Of a stretch of 64,000 bases of DNA, positions 44,005 through 56,528 are shown one piece after another. The DNA comes from Lactobacillus johnsonii (GTDB lineage Bacteria > Bacillota > Bacilli > Lactobacillales > Lactobacillaceae), in NCBI RefSeq assembly GCF_013487865.1, contig NZ_CP047409.1, positions 868,001 to 932,000 on the forward strand. The letters are read 5' to 3'. Within the stretch, counting starts at the first letter, position 1; the number at the start of each line of letters is the position of its first letter. The notes below the pieces were generated by a model, which was not told where the DNA came from, ran no database searches, and saw only the letters and a list, made by a program, of their open reading frames with translations. Position numbers and translations under genes: made by a program.

Positions 44005-47000
44005 GAGAACAGATATTCATAAGATTATGGTAATTGGTTCTGGTCCAATTATTATTGGCCAAGCTGCAGAATTTGATTATTCAGGAACTCAGGCTTGCTT
44101 AGCTCTTCGCGAAGAGGGCTATGAGGTAGTATTAGTTAATTCAAACCCAGCTACAATCATGACTGACACTACCATTGCAGACAAAGTTTATATTGAACCC
44201 CTAACTGTGGAATCAATCTCAAGAATCATTAGACAAGAGTATCCTAATGCAATTTTACCAACGCTTGGTGGGCAAGTTGGATTAAATATGGCTCTTTCAT
44301 TAGCTAAAACAGGAATTTTAGATGAGTTAAATATTGAATTATTAGGAACAAGACTTTCTTCGATTGAACAAGCAGAAGATAGAGAGAAATTTAAAGAGTT
44401 ATGTAAAGAATTGGGTGAGCCCGTTCCACCATCAACAACTGTTAATACAGTTGAAGAAGCTTTAGAGTTTGGCGATAGAATTGGCTATCCAATTATCGTT
44501 CGTCCAGCCTTTACTATGGGCGGAACTGGTGGTGGTATTTGTAATAATCATGAAGAGTTAGCAAAAATTGCCAAGAACGGATTAGAACTGTCACCTGTTA
44601 CTGAATGTTTAATTGAGAAATCGATTGCGGGCTATAAAGAAATTGAATTTGAAGTAATGCGTGATCATGATGATAATGCAATGATTGTGTGTTGCATGGA
44701 GAATTTTGATCCAGTTGGAATTCACACTGGGGATTCGATTGTTTTTTCACCTAGTCAGACCTTGAGTGATAAAGAATACCAAATGCTTCGTGATTGCTCT
44801 TTACGTTTAATTAGGGCTCTTAAAATTGAGGGAGGTTGTAATGTTCAGCTAGCCTTAGATCCTAATAGCTTTGATTATGATGTCATTGAGGTGAATCCTC
44901 GAGTTTCACGATCCAGTGCATTGGCTTCAAAAGCAACCGGTTATCCTATTGCAAAAATGGCTGCAAAAATTGCAATTGGTATGACATTAGATGAGATTAA
45001 AAATCCGGTAACTGGAACAACGTATGCTGAATTTGAACCAGCTTTAGATTATGTCGTCTGCAAAATTCCTCGCTGGCCATTTGATAAGTTTTCTAAGGCC
45101 GACCGCACTTTAAGTACCCAAATGAAGGCTACTGGTGAAGTAATGGCAATTGGCCGAACAGCTGAAGAGGCAATGCAAAAAGCGGTAAGGTCTCTTGAAA
45201 TTGACGAAAAAGATCTCTATTCTAAAGCAGCTCATCATGCAAGTGATGAAGAGATAGAACAAAAGCTAGTTAAAGCACAAGATGATCGACTCTTTTATTT
45301 GGCAGAAGCCTTTCGCAGAGGTTATAGTCTTGAAGATGTTCATGAATTAACCAAGATCAACTTTTATTTCTTAGATATTGTTAGTCACATGGTAGAGATG
45401 GAGAAAAATATCCAAGAAAATAAAGATAATCTTGAAACTTTACGTTTAGCTAAGAAATATGGTTTTAGTGATGCAACCATTGCTACTTTATGGAATGAAA
45501 GTATTGATCAGATTAGAGACTTGCGGAAAAATAATGGGATCATTCCAGTCTACAAGATGGTTGATACTTGCGCAGCAGAGTTTGAATCAAAGACGCCATA
45601 CTTTTACTCAACTTATGATGGTGAAAATGAATCACATAAGTCTGGTAAAAAATCAGTAATTGTTATTGGTTCTGGTCCAATTAGAATTGGACAGGGTGTC
45701 GAGTTTGATTATGCAACTGTTCACTGTGTAAAAGCACTTCAAAAGATGGGCTATGAAGCAATCGTTATTAATTCGAACCCAGAAACTGTTTCAACGGACT
45801 TTTCAATTTCTGATAAATTATATTTTGAACCATTAACCTTAGAAGATGTATTGAATGTTTGTGATTTGGAAAAGCCCGAAGGTGTAATTGTCCAGTTTGG
45901 AGGACAAACTTCAATTAATTTAGCTGCTGGATTACAAGATCATGGGATTAAAATCTTGGGAACCAGTGTTAAAGATCTTAACCGTGCAGAAGATCGTGAA
46001 CTATTCGATCAGATAATTAAGAAACTTAAATTAAATCAACCAAAGGGCTTAACTGCAACAACACATGAAGGAGTTATTAAAGCAGCTGAAGAGTTAGGGT
46101 ATCCGGTTTTAGTTCGTCCAAGTTATGTGCTGGGTGGAAAGGCAATGGAAATTGTATATAACAAGGGCGAGCTTGAAGAATACTTGCATGATCACGTAGA
46201 CATTGCAGCTGATCATCCAATTTTAGTAGATGACTATTTAGACGGTCGTGAGTGTGATGTCGATGCAATTTGTGATGGACAGGATGTTTTACTACCCGGA
46301 ATTATGGAACACATTGAACATGCTGGTGTTCACTCTGGAGATTCAATGGCGGTTTACCCACCACAGAACTTTACGGATGAAGTTAAAGATAAGATTATGG
46401 ATGTTACGCGTAAGCTTGCTCTTACTTTGAATTGTGTGGGAATTATGAACATTCAATTTATTGTGAGAAATGGTGAAGTTTATGTAATTGAAGTAAATCC
46501 TCGTGCAAGTAGAACAGTTCCATTTTTAAGTAAGATAACTGGAATTGAAATGGCACAAGTTGCCACCCGGGTAATTATGGGCGAAAGCCTAGCGCAGCAG
46601 GGCTACAGTGATGGTCTAGCACCTGAACCAGAAATAATTAGTGTTAAGGCTCCCGTTTTTAGTTTTAGCAAGTTAGCTGATGTAGACTCATATCTTGGGC
46701 CAGAAATGAAATCAACAGGTGAAGTAATGGGAAGCGACCATACTTTTGCGAAAGCTCTTTATAAGGCTTTTGCTGGAGCTAAAATGCAGTTACCTGAAAA
46801 TGGAAATGTTTTGTTAACAATTGAAGACAAGGATAAAGAAAAGATTCTTCCAATTGCAAAGAGATTTACAAGAATTGGTTATCGGATTTTTGCTACTAAG
46901 GGTACAGCGGACTTTTTAAAGAATAATGGGTTACATGTTGATCTTGTAACTAAAGTTCATGAAAACGAAAATGCAGATGACAATATCTTAAATGAATTAA

Positions 47001-47185
47001 GAGAGGGAAGAATTGACTTAGTGATTAATACGATGGGGCATGATATTGAGAAGAATTCTGACGGCTTTATTATCAGACAAATGGCTATTCAACAGAATGT
47101 TCCATTATTGACAGCACTGGACACAGCTGACGCACTTTTAACATCTCTTGAAAATAGATCATTTGCAACAGACGCTTTAAAATAG
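43997..47185 (+). CDS. carB: Carbamoyl phosphate synthase large subunit
   Basis: Makes carbamoyl phosphate from bicarbonate, ammonia and two ATP. The 1062-residue chain has the expected internal duplication: [20 protein letters not shown] at the start and [20 protein letters not shown] near residue 555 open the two ATP-grasp halves. An MGS-like regulatory domain ends the protein. ATG 43997 is preferred, with AAGGAAGAAG upstream inside carA. pyrR2 starts 29 bp after the stop and looks part of the same transcript. Confidence 0.98.
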   Translation: MPKRTDIHKIMVIGSGPIIIGQAAEFDYSGTQACLALREEGYEVVLVNSNPATIMTDTTIADKVYIEPLTVESISRIIRQEYPNAILPTLGGQVGLNMALSLAKTGILDELNIELLGTRLSSIEQAEDREKFKELCKELGEPVPPSTTVNTVEEALEFGDRIGYPIIVRPAFTMGGTGGGICNNHEELAKIAKNGLELSPVTECLIEKSIAGYKEIEFEVMRDHDDNAMIVCCMENFDPVGIHTGDSIVFSPSQTLSDKEYQMLRDCSLRLIRALKIEGGCNVQLALDPNSFDYDVIEVNPRVSRSSALASKATGYPIAKMAAKIAIGMTLDEIKNPVTGTTYAEFEPALDYVVCKIPRWPFDKFSKADRTLSTQMKATGEVMAIGRTAEEAMQKAVRSLEIDEKDLYSKAAHHASDEEIEQKLVKAQDDRLFYLAEAFRRGYSLEDVHELTKINFYFLDIVSHMVEMEKNIQENKDNLETLRLAKKYGFSDATIATLWNESIDQIRDLRKNNGIIPVYKMVDTCAAEFESKTPYFYSTYDGENESHKSGKKSVIVIGSGPIRIGQGVEFDYATVHCVKALQKMGYEAIVINSNPETVSTDFSISDKLYFEPLTLEDVLNVCDLEKPEGVIVQFGGQTSINLAAGLQDHGIKILGTSVKDLNRAEDRELFDQIIKKLKLNQPKGLTATTHEGVIKAAEELGYPVLVRPSYVLGGKAMEIVYNKGELEEYLHDHVDIAADHPILVDDYLDGRECDVDAICDGQDVLLPGIMEHIEHAGVHSGDSMAVYPPQNFTDEVKDKIMDVTRKLALTLNCVGIMNIQFIVRNGEVYVIEVNPRASRTVPFLSKITGIEMAQVATRVIMGESLAQQGYSDGLAPEPEIISVKAPVFSFSKLADVDSYLGPEMKSTGEVMGSDHTFAKALYKAFAGAKMQLPENGNVLLTIEDKDKEKILPIAKRFTRIGYRIFATKGTADFLKNNGLHVDLVTKVHENENADDNILNELREGRIDLVINTMGHDIEKNSDGFIIRQMAIQQNVPLLTALDTADALLTSLENRSFATDALK

Positions 47186-47202
47186 TAATGCTCCCTGATT
47201 GA

Positions 47203-47751
<549 letters not shown>

Positions 47752-47753
47752 AA

Positions 47754-47797
47754 AAAAACTGTATCATTCTGAAAAATCAGATGATACAGTTTTTTTT
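47754..47797. terminator. Terminator of the pyr operon
   Basis: AAAACTGTATCAT and ATGATACAGTTTT form a 13-bp stem, with TCTGA/TCAGA above it. T and A runs flank it, so it also serves the convergent hydrolase. Confidence 0.93.
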
Positions 47798-47803
47798 GCT
47801 CTA

Positions 47804-48352
47804 TTATTCTATTACTTTTGCGCCTAAGGCATTTTTAAAATGATCTAAGGCCCATTCTTGACCATGTTCAGTAAAGGTAGTAACACCTTTACTTGGAATA
47901 GTTAAATCATAGTTTAAATTATAGGCAGTCATAGCCGTATGAAGAACACAAATGTCTGTACATACTCCCGTTAACCATAGGTCGTTAATTTTACGTTCGC
48001 GTAAGTAGTTATCAAGATTAGTATTTTGGAAAGAAGAATAGCGATTTTTGTTAAATTTATATACTCGGTCACTAGACTTGTGAGCTTCATACCAATCTTT
48101 TAACTTACCGTATAACTCTTGTCCTGGTGTACCAACAATATTATGTGGTGGGAAGAGCTTATATTCCGGACTAAATGTATCACCGGTATGTCCATCAGTT
48201 GGAAAAATTACATAGTCTCCATTATCATAAAATTTATTTGCTAATTCGATTAAATAATCTTCTAAGGCTTGAGCTGGCTTTCCACAGGTAAGAGAACCAT
48301 TGTCTGCAATGAAATCATTAGTGTAGTCAATAATTAATAGTGCTTTTTTCAT
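47804..48352 (-). CDS. Cysteine hydrolase, isochorismatase/nicotinamidase family
   Basis: A 182-residue cysteine hydrolase. The catalytic aspartate is in LLIIDYTNDF, the lysine in the central KFNKNRYSSF region, and the nucleophile cysteine in LTGVCTDICVLHTA. FPTDGHTGD carries the usual metal-site histidine pattern. The sequence is close to PncA-type nicotinamidases, which deamidate nicotinamide for NAD salvage, but isochorismatase-like members look similar. Single gene, downstream of ppc on the same strand by 22 bp, so it may share that transcript. Confidence 0.85.
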   Translation of the reverse strand: MKKALLIIDYTNDFIADNGSLTCGKPAQALEDYLIELANKFYDNGDYVIFPTDGHTGDTFSPEYKLFPPHNIVGTPGQELYGKLKDWYEAHKSSDRVYKFNKNRYSSFQNTNLDNYLRERKINDLWLTGVCTDICVLHTAMTAYNLNYDLTIPSKGVTTFTEHGQEWALDHFKNALGAKVIE

Positions 48353-48374
48353 ATTTTGTCCTTAAAAATTAAAA

Positions 48375-51113
48375 CTATCCCGAATTACGTAAGCCAGAGG
48401 TTACCCCATTAATGGTAATCGGTAAAATACTTTCATAAACGCCGGCAATCTCATCGACGCGGTCTCGTTTAATCATTTCAATTTGAATGTAGTTAAGAAT
48501 ATTGAAGTATGGCATCCGGTAATTTAAGCTCATCTTTAAACTTGGGTTATCTGCAAGTAATTCTTTGTTACCTTCAATTTGAAGGATTACTTCTTTAGTA
48601 AGTTTCCATTCTTGATAGATAGTATCAAAGACTTTTTTAGTATCTTCATCTTCACATAGGTCCGCATATTGTTTGGCAATATCCATGTTAGATTTGGAAA
48701 GAACCATATCAACATTGGAGAGAAGGGAGTGGAAGAAAGGCCAACCTTGATACATCTTTTGTAAGGTGTGGAGGTTATTAGGATTGGCATCAATGAAGTG
48801 CTTGAAGGCAGAACCAACACCATACCAACCAGGGAACATAATTCGACTTTGTGACCATGAAAATACCCAAGGAATAGCTCTTAAGCCTGAAAAATCAGTA
48901 ATCTTCTTTCTTGCCGCTGGACGAGAACCAATATTTAAGTTGGAAATTTGCTTAATTGGTGTAGCTTGCAAGAAGTAGTCAAGAAAAGCTGGTGTTTCAA
49001 AAACAAGCTTACGGTAAACTTTATTACTGTCTAAAACAATTTCATCCATTGAGGAACGGAATCCGCCAATATCATCTTCACTTACAATTTGTTTAGAAAC
49101 AATACGATCGATAGTAGCTGAGGCCAGCATTTCCAAATTGTAGTAAGCAGTATCTTGATTACCATACTTGTTTTGAATGATCTCACCTTGTTCAGTCATT
49201 CGAATACGGTCATTAATTGAGCCAAAAGGTTGAGCAGTAATAGCTTCATAAGAAGGACCACCACCACGTCCAACAGTTCCACCACGGCCGTGCATGAAGG
49301 TAATGTTAACACCCAATTTCTTGCCCATTGCAGTTAAGTCTTTCTGAGCTTTATAGAGATTCCAGCAAGAAGCTAAGTAACCACCATCTTTATTTGAGTC
49401 AGAGTAACCTAGCATAATTTCTTGGTAATTATTTTGAGAAGAAAGCCACTTTTTAACAATGTCGAGATTTAGAAATTCTTTCATAATTTCACGAGAGTTT
49501 TCCAAATCTTCAACTGTTTCAAATAATGGCACAACTTGAATGCGAGCACCTTGATTATTTAAAAGATCGTATTCTTTAAGCATGATTGCTTGTTCAAGAA
49601 GATCAGAGACACTTTCAGTATGAGAAATAATGTGTTGTTTAATTACATCTTCACCAATACAATCCTTGAGTTGACGAGCAGTCTTGTAGATCTTTAATTC
49701 CTTTTGGAGCAATTCAGATTTTGGCTTATTGTTAGCGTGAAGATTACGTGGATCATTGTTTAACTCATTAAGTAAAACTTTAACCTTATCTTTTTCTGGT
49801 AAGTCACTATAATCATCACAAATTCCGGCACTCTTTAGCAATTCAGCAACACAAGCTTCGTTTACACTAGAATCTTGACGCATATCAATTGTTGCCAAAT
49901 GGAAACCAAAGATATCAATTGCTTCTAATAGCTCAGTAAAGAAACTTCTAACTACAGCTTGGTCATGATCTTCTTCAAGCGATTCTTTAATTGTAATTAA
50001 ATCAGCTTTAAAATCTTGTGGATTCTTGTAAACAGGAATTTTGTCTAAGTTTTCCAAATCGCGTTTTTTAACAAAACTATTTTTATCAGCTGTGCCTAAA
50101 AGAGTATATTCAGTATGAAGTAAACGGCTCTCAATATAATAGAAAGCACGACGATATGGTTCATTAGTTCTAAACGGTGAATCATCATTTGAGAGCGCTG
50201 ATAATTTTTCAACAGCGGATGAAGGCTTCATATAAGAAGTAGACATTGAAATCGTGCGGTAGAGCTTGTTTAGCTGTTTAATATAATATTCAAAAATTAC
50301 CTGGCTTTGTAAAGTGGCACTCAACTTTAATGTTTCGGCAGTAACGTATGGATTCCCATCACGATCGCCTCCGATCCACATTCCCATGGTAATTGGGGTG
50401 GCACCAGCTAGATTTAAATTATGTTTTTTAGCTAATTCTTGATAGCGAGCTGTAAATTTAGTAATAGCCGGAATCAAAGCCTTAGGATAGTATGCTAAAA
50501 CGTTTGTAATTTCATTAGAAACCTGTAGTTTATGGCTACGAATAATATCGGTTTGCATTAAAATCTCAATGTAAGCGCGGAGTTTTTCAGTCCATTCAGC
50601 TTGGTTAATAGTTCCGTTTTTAACTTCACGGTAACTACGTAATAGACCATGGATTTGATCGGTTAATTCAAGGACAGTTTTTCTTTGAACTTGAGTAGGG
50701 TGAGCAGTTAAAACTGGAACTACATTAACATGCTTAAGAATTTCACTGGCATTTTCTTTTTGAGAAACTAAGTCAATCGTATCTTCAAGTTTACCAAGAT
50801 AGTCTTGATCCGTATTATTGAGTAAGTTAACTTCACTAGCTAACTCTACATCTTCAGAAATATTAACTAATAAAGGTAAAGTTGCAAAATAACGTGCAAC
50901 GACAATCATTTCTTGATTAGTAAGGCTAGCAATTTGCTTTTCAAGAGCATCGTAGTCTTTTTGGGCAGAGATCTTAATTAAATCTTGAATTTTATTAAAA
51001 ATCACATCCCCACTTAATTGACGTGTACTTTCGTTAAGTAAGTTGGTCAAAATTTTAACTTCTTCAGCTACCATTGCATGATCGCTGCTATTTTCTAACT
51101 TCTTGATGGACAT
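48375..51113 (-). CDS. ppc: Phosphoenolpyruvate carboxylase
   Basis: Adds bicarbonate to PEP to give oxaloacetate, an anaplerotic route for aspartate, which feeds the nearby pyrimidine genes. The full-length 912-residue protein shows the catalytic [39 protein letters not shown] and [14 protein letters not shown]. The C-terminus ends in the family's GLRNSG. A good AAGGAGG lies 10 bases before ATG 51113. Identity is unambiguous. Confidence 0.98.
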   Translation of the reverse strand: MSIKKLENSSDHAMVAEEVKILTNLLNESTRQLSGDVIFNKIQDLIKISAQKDYDALEKQIASLTNQEMIVVARYFATLPLLVNISEDVELASEVNLLNNTDQDYLGKLEDTIDLVSQKENASEILKHVNVVPVLTAHPTQVQRKTVLELTDQIHGLLRSYREVKNGTINQAEWTEKLRAYIEILMQTDIIRSHKLQVSNEITNVLAYYPKALIPAITKFTARYQELAKKHNLNLAGATPITMGMWIGGDRDGNPYVTAETLKLSATLQSQVIFEYYIKQLNKLYRTISMSTSYMKPSSAVEKLSALSNDDSPFRTNEPYRRAFYYIESRLLHTEYTLLGTADKNSFVKKRDLENLDKIPVYKNPQDFKADLITIKESLEEDHDQAVVRSFFTELLEAIDIFGFHLATIDMRQDSSVNEACVAELLKSAGICDDYSDLPEKDKVKVLLNELNNDPRNLHANNKPKSELLQKELKIYKTARQLKDCIGEDVIKQHIISHTESVSDLLEQAIMLKEYDLLNNQGARIQVVPLFETVEDLENSREIMKEFLNLDIVKKWLSSQNNYQEIMLGYSDSNKDGGYLASCWNLYKAQKDLTAMGKKLGVNITFMHGRGGTVGRGGGPSYEAITAQPFGSINDRIRMTEQGEIIQNKYGNQDTAYYNLEMLASATIDRIVSKQIVSEDDIGGFRSSMDEIVLDSNKVYRKLVFETPAFLDYFLQATPIKQISNLNIGSRPAARKKITDFSGLRAIPWVFSWSQSRIMFPGWYGVGSAFKHFIDANPNNLHTLQKMYQGWPFFHSLLSNVDMVLSKSNMDIAKQYADLCEDEDTKKVFDTIYQEWKLTKEVILQIEGNKELLADNPSLKMSLNYRMPYFNILNYIQIEMIKRDRVDEIAGVYESILPITINGVTSGLRNSG

Positions 51114-51180
51114 TAAAAAAGTTTCCTCCTTTTTGTGAAAGATTTAACATAAGAATAACACATATTTTTATGTTTGAATA

Positions 51181-52294
51181 TTAGTTTGAAAGATAATTTT
51201 TTTGAGCGTTTTTCATCATTGTTAGGAGCTTTTTAGCAGAAAATTGAACTGTAAGAGATTTAGCATAATTTTGGTAATTTGCACTCATCATTTTTAAATC
51301 TTTAGGATGATTAATCCAATAATCAATTCTTTGAGCTAAAATTTCGCTGCTACCAGCTGGAAAAAGATTGTTAGGACTTAAAGCATATGAACTGGTAGAA
51401 GAGAGAGGACTTTGGGCAATTATGGGTACATAACCAGTCGCAAAAGCTTCCATGCAAGCCATCCCTTCAACTTCCACGTTAGCACAATGAACAACAATAT
51501 TGGATTGATCCATGATCTGTTTTAAGTCATTTCTAGAATAAAAGCCAAGCTGAGCATTAATCTTTAGTCTTTGGCAAAGGGAGATATATTCATTCTTTAA
51601 GGGTCCTTTGCCAGCTAAAATTAATTTGATTCTATCTTTGTATTTACTACGTCCGATAGCTTTAATTAAGGTCTTTTGATCTTTTTCATTTAAAAAACGA
51701 CCGATTGAAAGGATTGTAAAGGGATCAGTCGTTGTTGTTCGTTGATTACTCTGTAAATAATAGTCACTAATGCCATTAGAAATAACTATTAACTTGGATT
51801 TGAAGTTATATTTTTTTAAACGTTGTTCGACCTTAGTAGTGGGACATTGTAAATAGCTACAGTAATTAAAAGTAGTATCACGAAATAATCTCATAAAAGC
51901 AGAATTGATGCTACCATGGTCTAAAATCGGTACTGAAGCAGTCAGATTTTCAGGATAAAGATGAAAAGTACCTGTAATTGGCTTTCTCATCTGTTTGGGC
52001 GCTCCAGCAAACAGGAAAAGGATCTTTCAAGTGGACTAAATCTGCCCATCTAATAGCCTCTTTAATTATTTCTTTTTTAGGTTTAGCAAAATGAAATCCT
52101 TCTTTGGCAATAATATTTTTAAAAACTGGGATGGTCATTATTGGAAGAGGATAATCTGGTTCTCCGCCTGCAATGGAAGAAAGGATACGAACATCTTGAT
52201 CCATTTTTTTAAATTCGCGAACAAAGCGCTGCGTTGAGATTGACATGCCATTGCTTTTATTGAAATAATCATCGATAACAATTAAAATTTTCAT
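51181..52294 (-). pseudogene. GT4-family glycosyltransferase, frameshifted
   Basis: A GT-B glycosyltransferase in two frames. The N-terminal 100 or so residues (MKILIVIDDYFNKSNGMSIS to the DPFPVCW region) are open from 52294. The C-terminal 269 residues (KPITGTFHLYPENLTASVPI through the nucleotide-sugar part EVEGMACMEAFATGYVP) are open from about 51990 to 51181. The frames cross between about 51990 and 52015 and need a one-base change to join. Together they would give about 371 residues, the normal size. The family includes diacylglycerol glucosyltransferases; the acceptor here is unknown. Divergent from the AlkD-type gene. Confidence 0.82.
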
Positions 52295-52349
52295 GATTAT
52301 TCTCCCTCTAGTAATTACTACATGTATTTTAACAAGTAAGGAAACTGAA

Positions 52350-53018
52350 GTGAAAGAAATAGATAAGTATCAAGAATTAAAACAAAATTTAATTGAAAAC
52401 AGTAATCCAGATTTAGCAAAACAAATGGAAAAGTATTTACGAAATAAATTTAAATTTTATGGTTTAAAGTCACCCGAAAGACGTAAGAGTTACCATGATC
52501 TAATCAAAGCAGAGAAGAAAAATAAAAAAATTGATTGGAAGTTTCTTGATCAAGCTTGGTCTGATTCGCATCGAGAAGCCCAATATTTTGTTTGTGACTA
52601 TTTAATTTCACTAGAAAAGTATTTAACTTTTGAAGATATTGACCATATTTTTTATTATGTAAAGTCAAAGCGATGGTGGGATACAATTGATAGTTTGATA
52701 AAACCAATTGGTAAAATTGGCTTAAGAGATGAAAGAGTGAATGAGCTAATGCTTGCCTGGTCAAAAGATAATGATTTTTGGGTAAGAAGGGTAGCAATAG
52801 AGCACCAACTTTTACGTAAAGATAAGATGAATATTGAATTATTAGAAAAAATTCTAGAAAATAACCTAAATAGTTCGGAATTTTTTATTAATAAGGCAAT
52901 TGGTTGGGCATTACGTGATTATTCTAAAACTAATCCTGAGTGGGTAAGAAAATTTATTAAAGACCATAGTTCTAAAATGGCACCTCTTTCGATTAAAGAG
53001 GGTGGCAAATATTTGTAG
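52350..53018 (+). CDS. DNA alkylation repair protein (AlkD-like)
   Basis: HEAT-repeat protein of 222 residues with the DNA-alkylation-repair (AlkD) fold. The helical repeats include KFYGLKSPERRKSYHD, RWWDTIDSLIKPIG and FWVRRVAIEHQLL, and the C-terminus carries INKAIGWALRDYSKTNPEWV. These patterns match the family that flips out alkylated purines. GTG 52350 follows AAGGA; the same frame extends to 52293 but overlaps the divergent gene's start and lacks a site. Substrate range within the family varies. Confidence 0.9.
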   Translation: MKEIDKYQELKQNLIENSNPDLAKQMEKYLRNKFKFYGLKSPERRKSYHDLIKAEKKNKKIDWKFLDQAWSDSHREAQYFVCDYLISLEKYLTFEDIDHIFYYVKSKRWWDTIDSLIKPIGKIGLRDERVNELMLAWSKDNDFWVRRVAIEHQLLRKDKMNIELLEKILENNLNSSEFFINKAIGWALRDYSKTNPEWVRKFIKDHSSKMAPLSIKEGGKYL

Positions 53019-53033
53019 TAGTTTTTCGGCATT

Positions 53034-53071
53034 AAAAGCACCTTTTTTTCATTGAAGAAGGAGCTTTTTAT
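53034..53071 (+). terminator. Terminator after the AlkD-like gene
   Basis: AAAAGC-CCTTTTTT and GAAGGAGCTTTT pair with one bulge, then TTATTA. Confidence 0.7.
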
Positions 53072-53135
53072 TAATATAAATAGTCAATTTTTCATAAAAT
53101 ATACTTAGAAGAGATTAAACATAGGGGATGAAAAA

Positions 53136-53837
53136 ATGGCTTTTATTGAATTGAAGAATTGCTCGAAAAAATATGGTTCAGGTAGTACAGTCGTCTGGGC
53201 AAATAAGAATATTAGTTTTGATATTAAGCAAGGTGAGCTAGTAATTATTTTAGGTTCTTCAGGAGCAGGGAAATCAACATTATTAAATATCTTAGGCGGC
53301 ATGGAAAACGTTACTGAAGGTGAAGTTATTATTAATGGTAATAACATTGCTAAATATTCGGCTAAGGAATTAACTAAGTATCGTAGAAATGAAATTGGAT
53401 TTGTCTTTCAATTTTATAACTTAATTCCTAACTTAACAGCGAAAGAAAATGTTGAACTTGCAAATGAATTGGTTACTAATCCAATTGATGCCGAAGTTGC
53501 TTTGAAAGAAGTGGGACTTGAAAAGCGGATTAACAATTTTCCGTCACAGTTATCTGGTGGTGAGCAGCAAAGAGTAGCAATAGCCCGTGCCATTGCTAAA
53601 AATCCATCGCTATTACTTTGCGATGAACCAACGGGGGCTTTAGACTATCAGACCGGTAAAAAAGTACTGAAGATTTTACAAGATCGAAGTTTAAAGAAAA
53701 ATTCTACTGTGGTTATTGTTACTCATAATGCAGCTTTAGCCCCAATTGCTGATAAAATAATTAGAATTCAAGATGGAAAAGTAAAGCAAATTGAAAATAA
53801 TTCTTCTCCGCAAGATATTGCCCAAATTGAATGGTAG
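53136..53837 (+). CDS. ABC exporter ATP-binding protein, MacB/LolD/FtsE type
   Basis: ATPase of 233 residues with Walker [10 protein letters not shown] (about residues 42-50), Q-loop [17 protein letters not shown], signature [15 protein letters not shown], Walker [13 protein letters not shown] and switch VIVTHN. The sequence pattern ([21 protein letters not shown]) is that of ATPases partnered with large FtsX-type permeases. The GGGGATG context precedes the start. The permease gene follows directly. Confidence 0.95.
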   Translation: MAFIELKNCSKKYGSGSTVVWANKNISFDIKQGELVIILGSSGAGKSTLLNILGGMENVTEGEVIINGNNIAKYSAKELTKYRRNEIGFVFQFYNLIPNLTAKENVELANELVTNPIDAEVALKEVGLEKRINNFPSQLSGGEQQRVAIARAIAKNPSLLLCDEPTGALDYQTGKKVLKILQDRSLKKNSTVVIVTHNAALAPIADKIIRIQDGKVKQIENNSSPQDIAQIEW

Positions 53838-53846
53838 GTGAGTGAG

Positions 53847-56417
53847 ATGAACAGAAGAATTTTATGGAAGGATGCTCTCAGCTCGCTTAATCATTCATGG
53901 GGCCGCTTCATCGGAATTCTACTGCTAATGGCAGTTAGTGCTTTTGCTTTTATTGGACTAAAAATGGCTGGTCCAGATATGAGAAATACTGCTCAGACTT
54001 ATTATCAAGATGTAAATTTAGCAGATTTAACAGTTAGCTCAAATTATGGACTGGACAAAAACGATACACAAACTATTAAGAAACAGGCAAAAAAAGCTAC
54101 TCTTGATTTTGGATATTTACAGGATACAACTATCAATAATTCAAAGACTAGTCTGCGTGTTTTATCAGAGAGTAAAAATATTTCTACTAGTCAATTAATT
54201 AGTGGGAACCTTCCGAAGAAAGATAATCAAATTGCCATTAGCTATTTGCTTAGAGATAAATATCATATCGGGGAATGGATTACTTTAAATGAACATTCTA
54301 ATCTAAAAAATAGTAGGTTTAAGATTGTTGGCTTTATACGGCCAAGTGAATATACCGATAAAAGTAATCTTGGGCAGACTAATGTTGGAACTGGTCAACT
54401 TTCCGGAGTTGCTATAGTTAAGAAAAGTGCTTTTAAGGCTCAAAGTTATAGTATTGCCCGAATTCGATTCAATAAAACTAAAGAGCTAGATCCGTATTCT
54501 AGTACTTATCAAAAATTTATCGATAATAAAAAAGAAAGACTTACTAATTCTTTGGCGCAGAATAGTAAGTTGAAAAAAACAGAAGTTGATAATAATTTTA
54601 AGGACGCCCAGAAACAAATTAGGCAGGCTAAAGAGCAGATTCAGTTAGCTGAAAATAACGGCTTAGATATGAGCCGTGAAAAAGCAAGGCTAGAAAAGCA
54701 GCAAAAGAAACTGAATGAACAGGAGCAAGAAATTAAGCAGTTAGGCAGCATTTCATATTATGTTAATGATCGTAAAAATGATTCAGGATACGATACTTAT
54801 CAGTCTAATTCAGAAAAAATTGAATTAATCACTAATATATTTCCAGTCTTTCTATTTGCAGTAGCAGCTTTAGTGAGTTTTTCAACGATGACTCGTTTTA
54901 TTGATGAAGAACGACAAAATATTGGTGTCTTAAGAGCCTTGGGTTACAGTAAATTAGATACAAGTCTAAAATTTGTTATCTACAGCTTAACTGCTGCTTT
55001 AACAGGTGTATTCATTGGAGCAATAGGTGGGTACTGGATTCTGCCACGAATAATTTTTAATGCCTATACAGCAAACCTGACATTAACGAATTTTCAGAGC
55101 GGTTTTTCATGGAAATACTTATTCTTAACCTTCTTAATTTCTATTCTCTGTACTACGGGGGCTGCGGTAATTCAATTGTTTATTGTTTTGTGGGCCAAGA
55201 CAAGTGAATTATTGTTACCTAAGCTGCCGAAAAATGGTTCGCAGATTTTACTAGAAAAAATTAAACCTTTTTGGCAACATTTAAGTTTTAATTATAAAGT
55301 TACTTTGAGAAATATTTTTCGCTATAAAGTAAAAATGATTATGACTATTCTAGGTATTGCGGGATGCACTGGCTTATTAATGATGGGATTTGGGATTCGT
55401 GATTCACTAGCGGGTATTGGACAAAAACAATATAGTGAGATTATTAAGTATGATCTAATTGCGATTGATAAAAATTCTCTGTCTAGCGAACAAAGCACTA
55501 AATTAAATCAAAAGCTTTCCTCTAGTCAGGTAAATAAATATTTGCCGGTATATTTTGAAAATGTCTCGAAAAAAATTGCCGGTACTAATCAGGATCTTTC
55601 GATAATTGTTCCAGAAAAAAGTAGTCAGATTAGCAAATATATTAGTTTGAGAAATAGATCCTCTGGTCAAAAAATCAACTTAAATAGTCGGGGAATAGTT
55701 ATTTCAGAAAAATTGGCTAAGTTACTGAATTTAAGTATTGGGGATGAGTTAAGTTTAGTAACTACTAATGGCAAAAAAGTAAAATTACCTATTAGTAATA
55801 TCTGTGAAATGTATATGGGACACTATGTCCTAATGAATTCGAATGTTTATCAAAAGTACTTTAATAAAAAAGTAAATTCAAATGCCCAATTAATTGAGTT
55901 AAATAATAAAAAACAAACTAATTCCTTTGCGAATTCTTTGATGAAAACTGGAGCAGTTAGTGCAATTAATTTAAATACTAATAATCAACAAATTATCGAT
56001 AGTTTGATCCAAAGTATGAATAAAGTAATATTTCTATTGATTGGGCTAGCTGCACTATTAGCAGTGGTGGTGATTTTTACTTTAACGACAACCAATTTAG
56101 AAGAGCGAATGAGAGAAATTGCAACCTTAAAAGTATTAGGTTTTTACAATAATGAGGCCAGCTTATATATTTATCGAGAGACGATTATTTTATCAATTTT
56201 TGGTATTTTAATTGGATTTTTAATTGGTAATTGGCTACACGGCTTTATTATTGACAATTTAGCTCCCCTAAATGCAATGTTTAGACCTGGAATTTTGTTT
56301 AGTAATTATTTATTGTCAGCTTTAATTCCCTTAGTCATTACAGGTATTATGGCAATTTTCGTAAATCGTAAGATTAAAGAAGTTAATATGCTAGAAGCAT
56401 TGAAATCAGTAGATTAA
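53847..56417 (+). CDS. ABC exporter permease with two FtsX domains and a coiled coil
   Basis: Large permease of 856 residues starting at ATG 53847 (TAGGTGAG upstream; GTG 53838 is the alternative). An N-terminal TM helix (about 18-38) is followed by an extracellular domain with a long coiled coil at about 230-300 (DAQKQIRQAKEQIQLAENNG, EKARLEKQQKKLNEQEQEI). Then comes the first FtsX unit (three TMs, about 325-465), a second extracellular domain and the second FtsX unit (about 725-850). This plan is typical of Gram-positive exporters that handle peptides or lipids or resist antimicrobial peptides. No two-component system is adjacent, so its signal is unknown. Confidence 0.9.
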   Translation: MNRRILWKDALSSLNHSWGRFIGILLLMAVSAFAFIGLKMAGPDMRNTAQTYYQDVNLADLTVSSNYGLDKNDTQTIKKQAKKATLDFGYLQDTTINNSKTSLRVLSESKNISTSQLISGNLPKKDNQIAISYLLRDKYHIGEWITLNEHSNLKNSRFKIVGFIRPSEYTDKSNLGQTNVGTGQLSGVAIVKKSAFKAQSYSIARIRFNKTKELDPYSSTYQKFIDNKKERLTNSLAQNSKLKKTEVDNNFKDAQKQIRQAKEQIQLAENNGLDMSREKARLEKQQKKLNEQEQEIKQLGSISYYVNDRKNDSGYDTYQSNSEKIELITNIFPVFLFAVAALVSFSTMTRFIDEERQNIGVLRALGYSKLDTSLKFVIYSLTAALTGVFIGAIGGYWILPRIIFNAYTANLTLTNFQSGFSWKYLFLTFLISILCTTGAAVIQLFIVLWAKTSELLLPKLPKNGSQILLEKIKPFWQHLSFNYKVTLRNIFRYKVKMIMTILGIAGCTGLLMMGFGIRDSLAGIGQKQYSEIIKYDLIAIDKNSLSSEQSTKLNQKLSSSQVNKYLPVYFENVSKKIAGTNQDLSIIVPEKSSQISKYISLRNRSSGQKINLNSRGIVISEKLAKLLNLSIGDELSLVTTNGKKVKLPISNICEMYMGHYVLMNSNVYQKYFNKKVNSNAQLIELNNKKQTNSFANSLMKTGAVSAINLNTNNQQIIDSLIQSMNKVIFLLIGLAALLAVVVIFTLTTTNLEERMREIATLKVLGFYNNEASLYIYRETIILSIFGILIGFLIGNWLHGFIIDNLAPLNAMFRPGILFSNYLLSALIPLVITGIMAIFVNRKIKEVNMLEALKSVD

Positions 56418-56421
56418 AAAA

Positions 56422-56453
56422 TAAACCGTACGGAGAGATACGTACGGTTTTAT
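56422..56453 (+). terminator. Terminator after the FtsX-type exporter
   Basis: AAACCGTACG and CGTACGGTTT form a 10-bp perfect stem around GAGAGATA, followed by TATTT. Confidence 0.85.
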
Positions 56454-56528
56454 TTAGGACGATATTTTAAATTTAATTTAATCATGATATCATTTAATTA
56501 ATATTACGATTAAATGGAAGGTAATTAA

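Noticed and set aside
52504-52797. 97-residue minus-strand ORF
   Set aside because: Antisense to the AlkD-like gene; no ribosome site and no motif.
53136-56417. Bacteriocin immunity/export cluster
   Set aside because: No double-glycine leader peptide, bacteriocin precursor or two-component system was found near this exporter.
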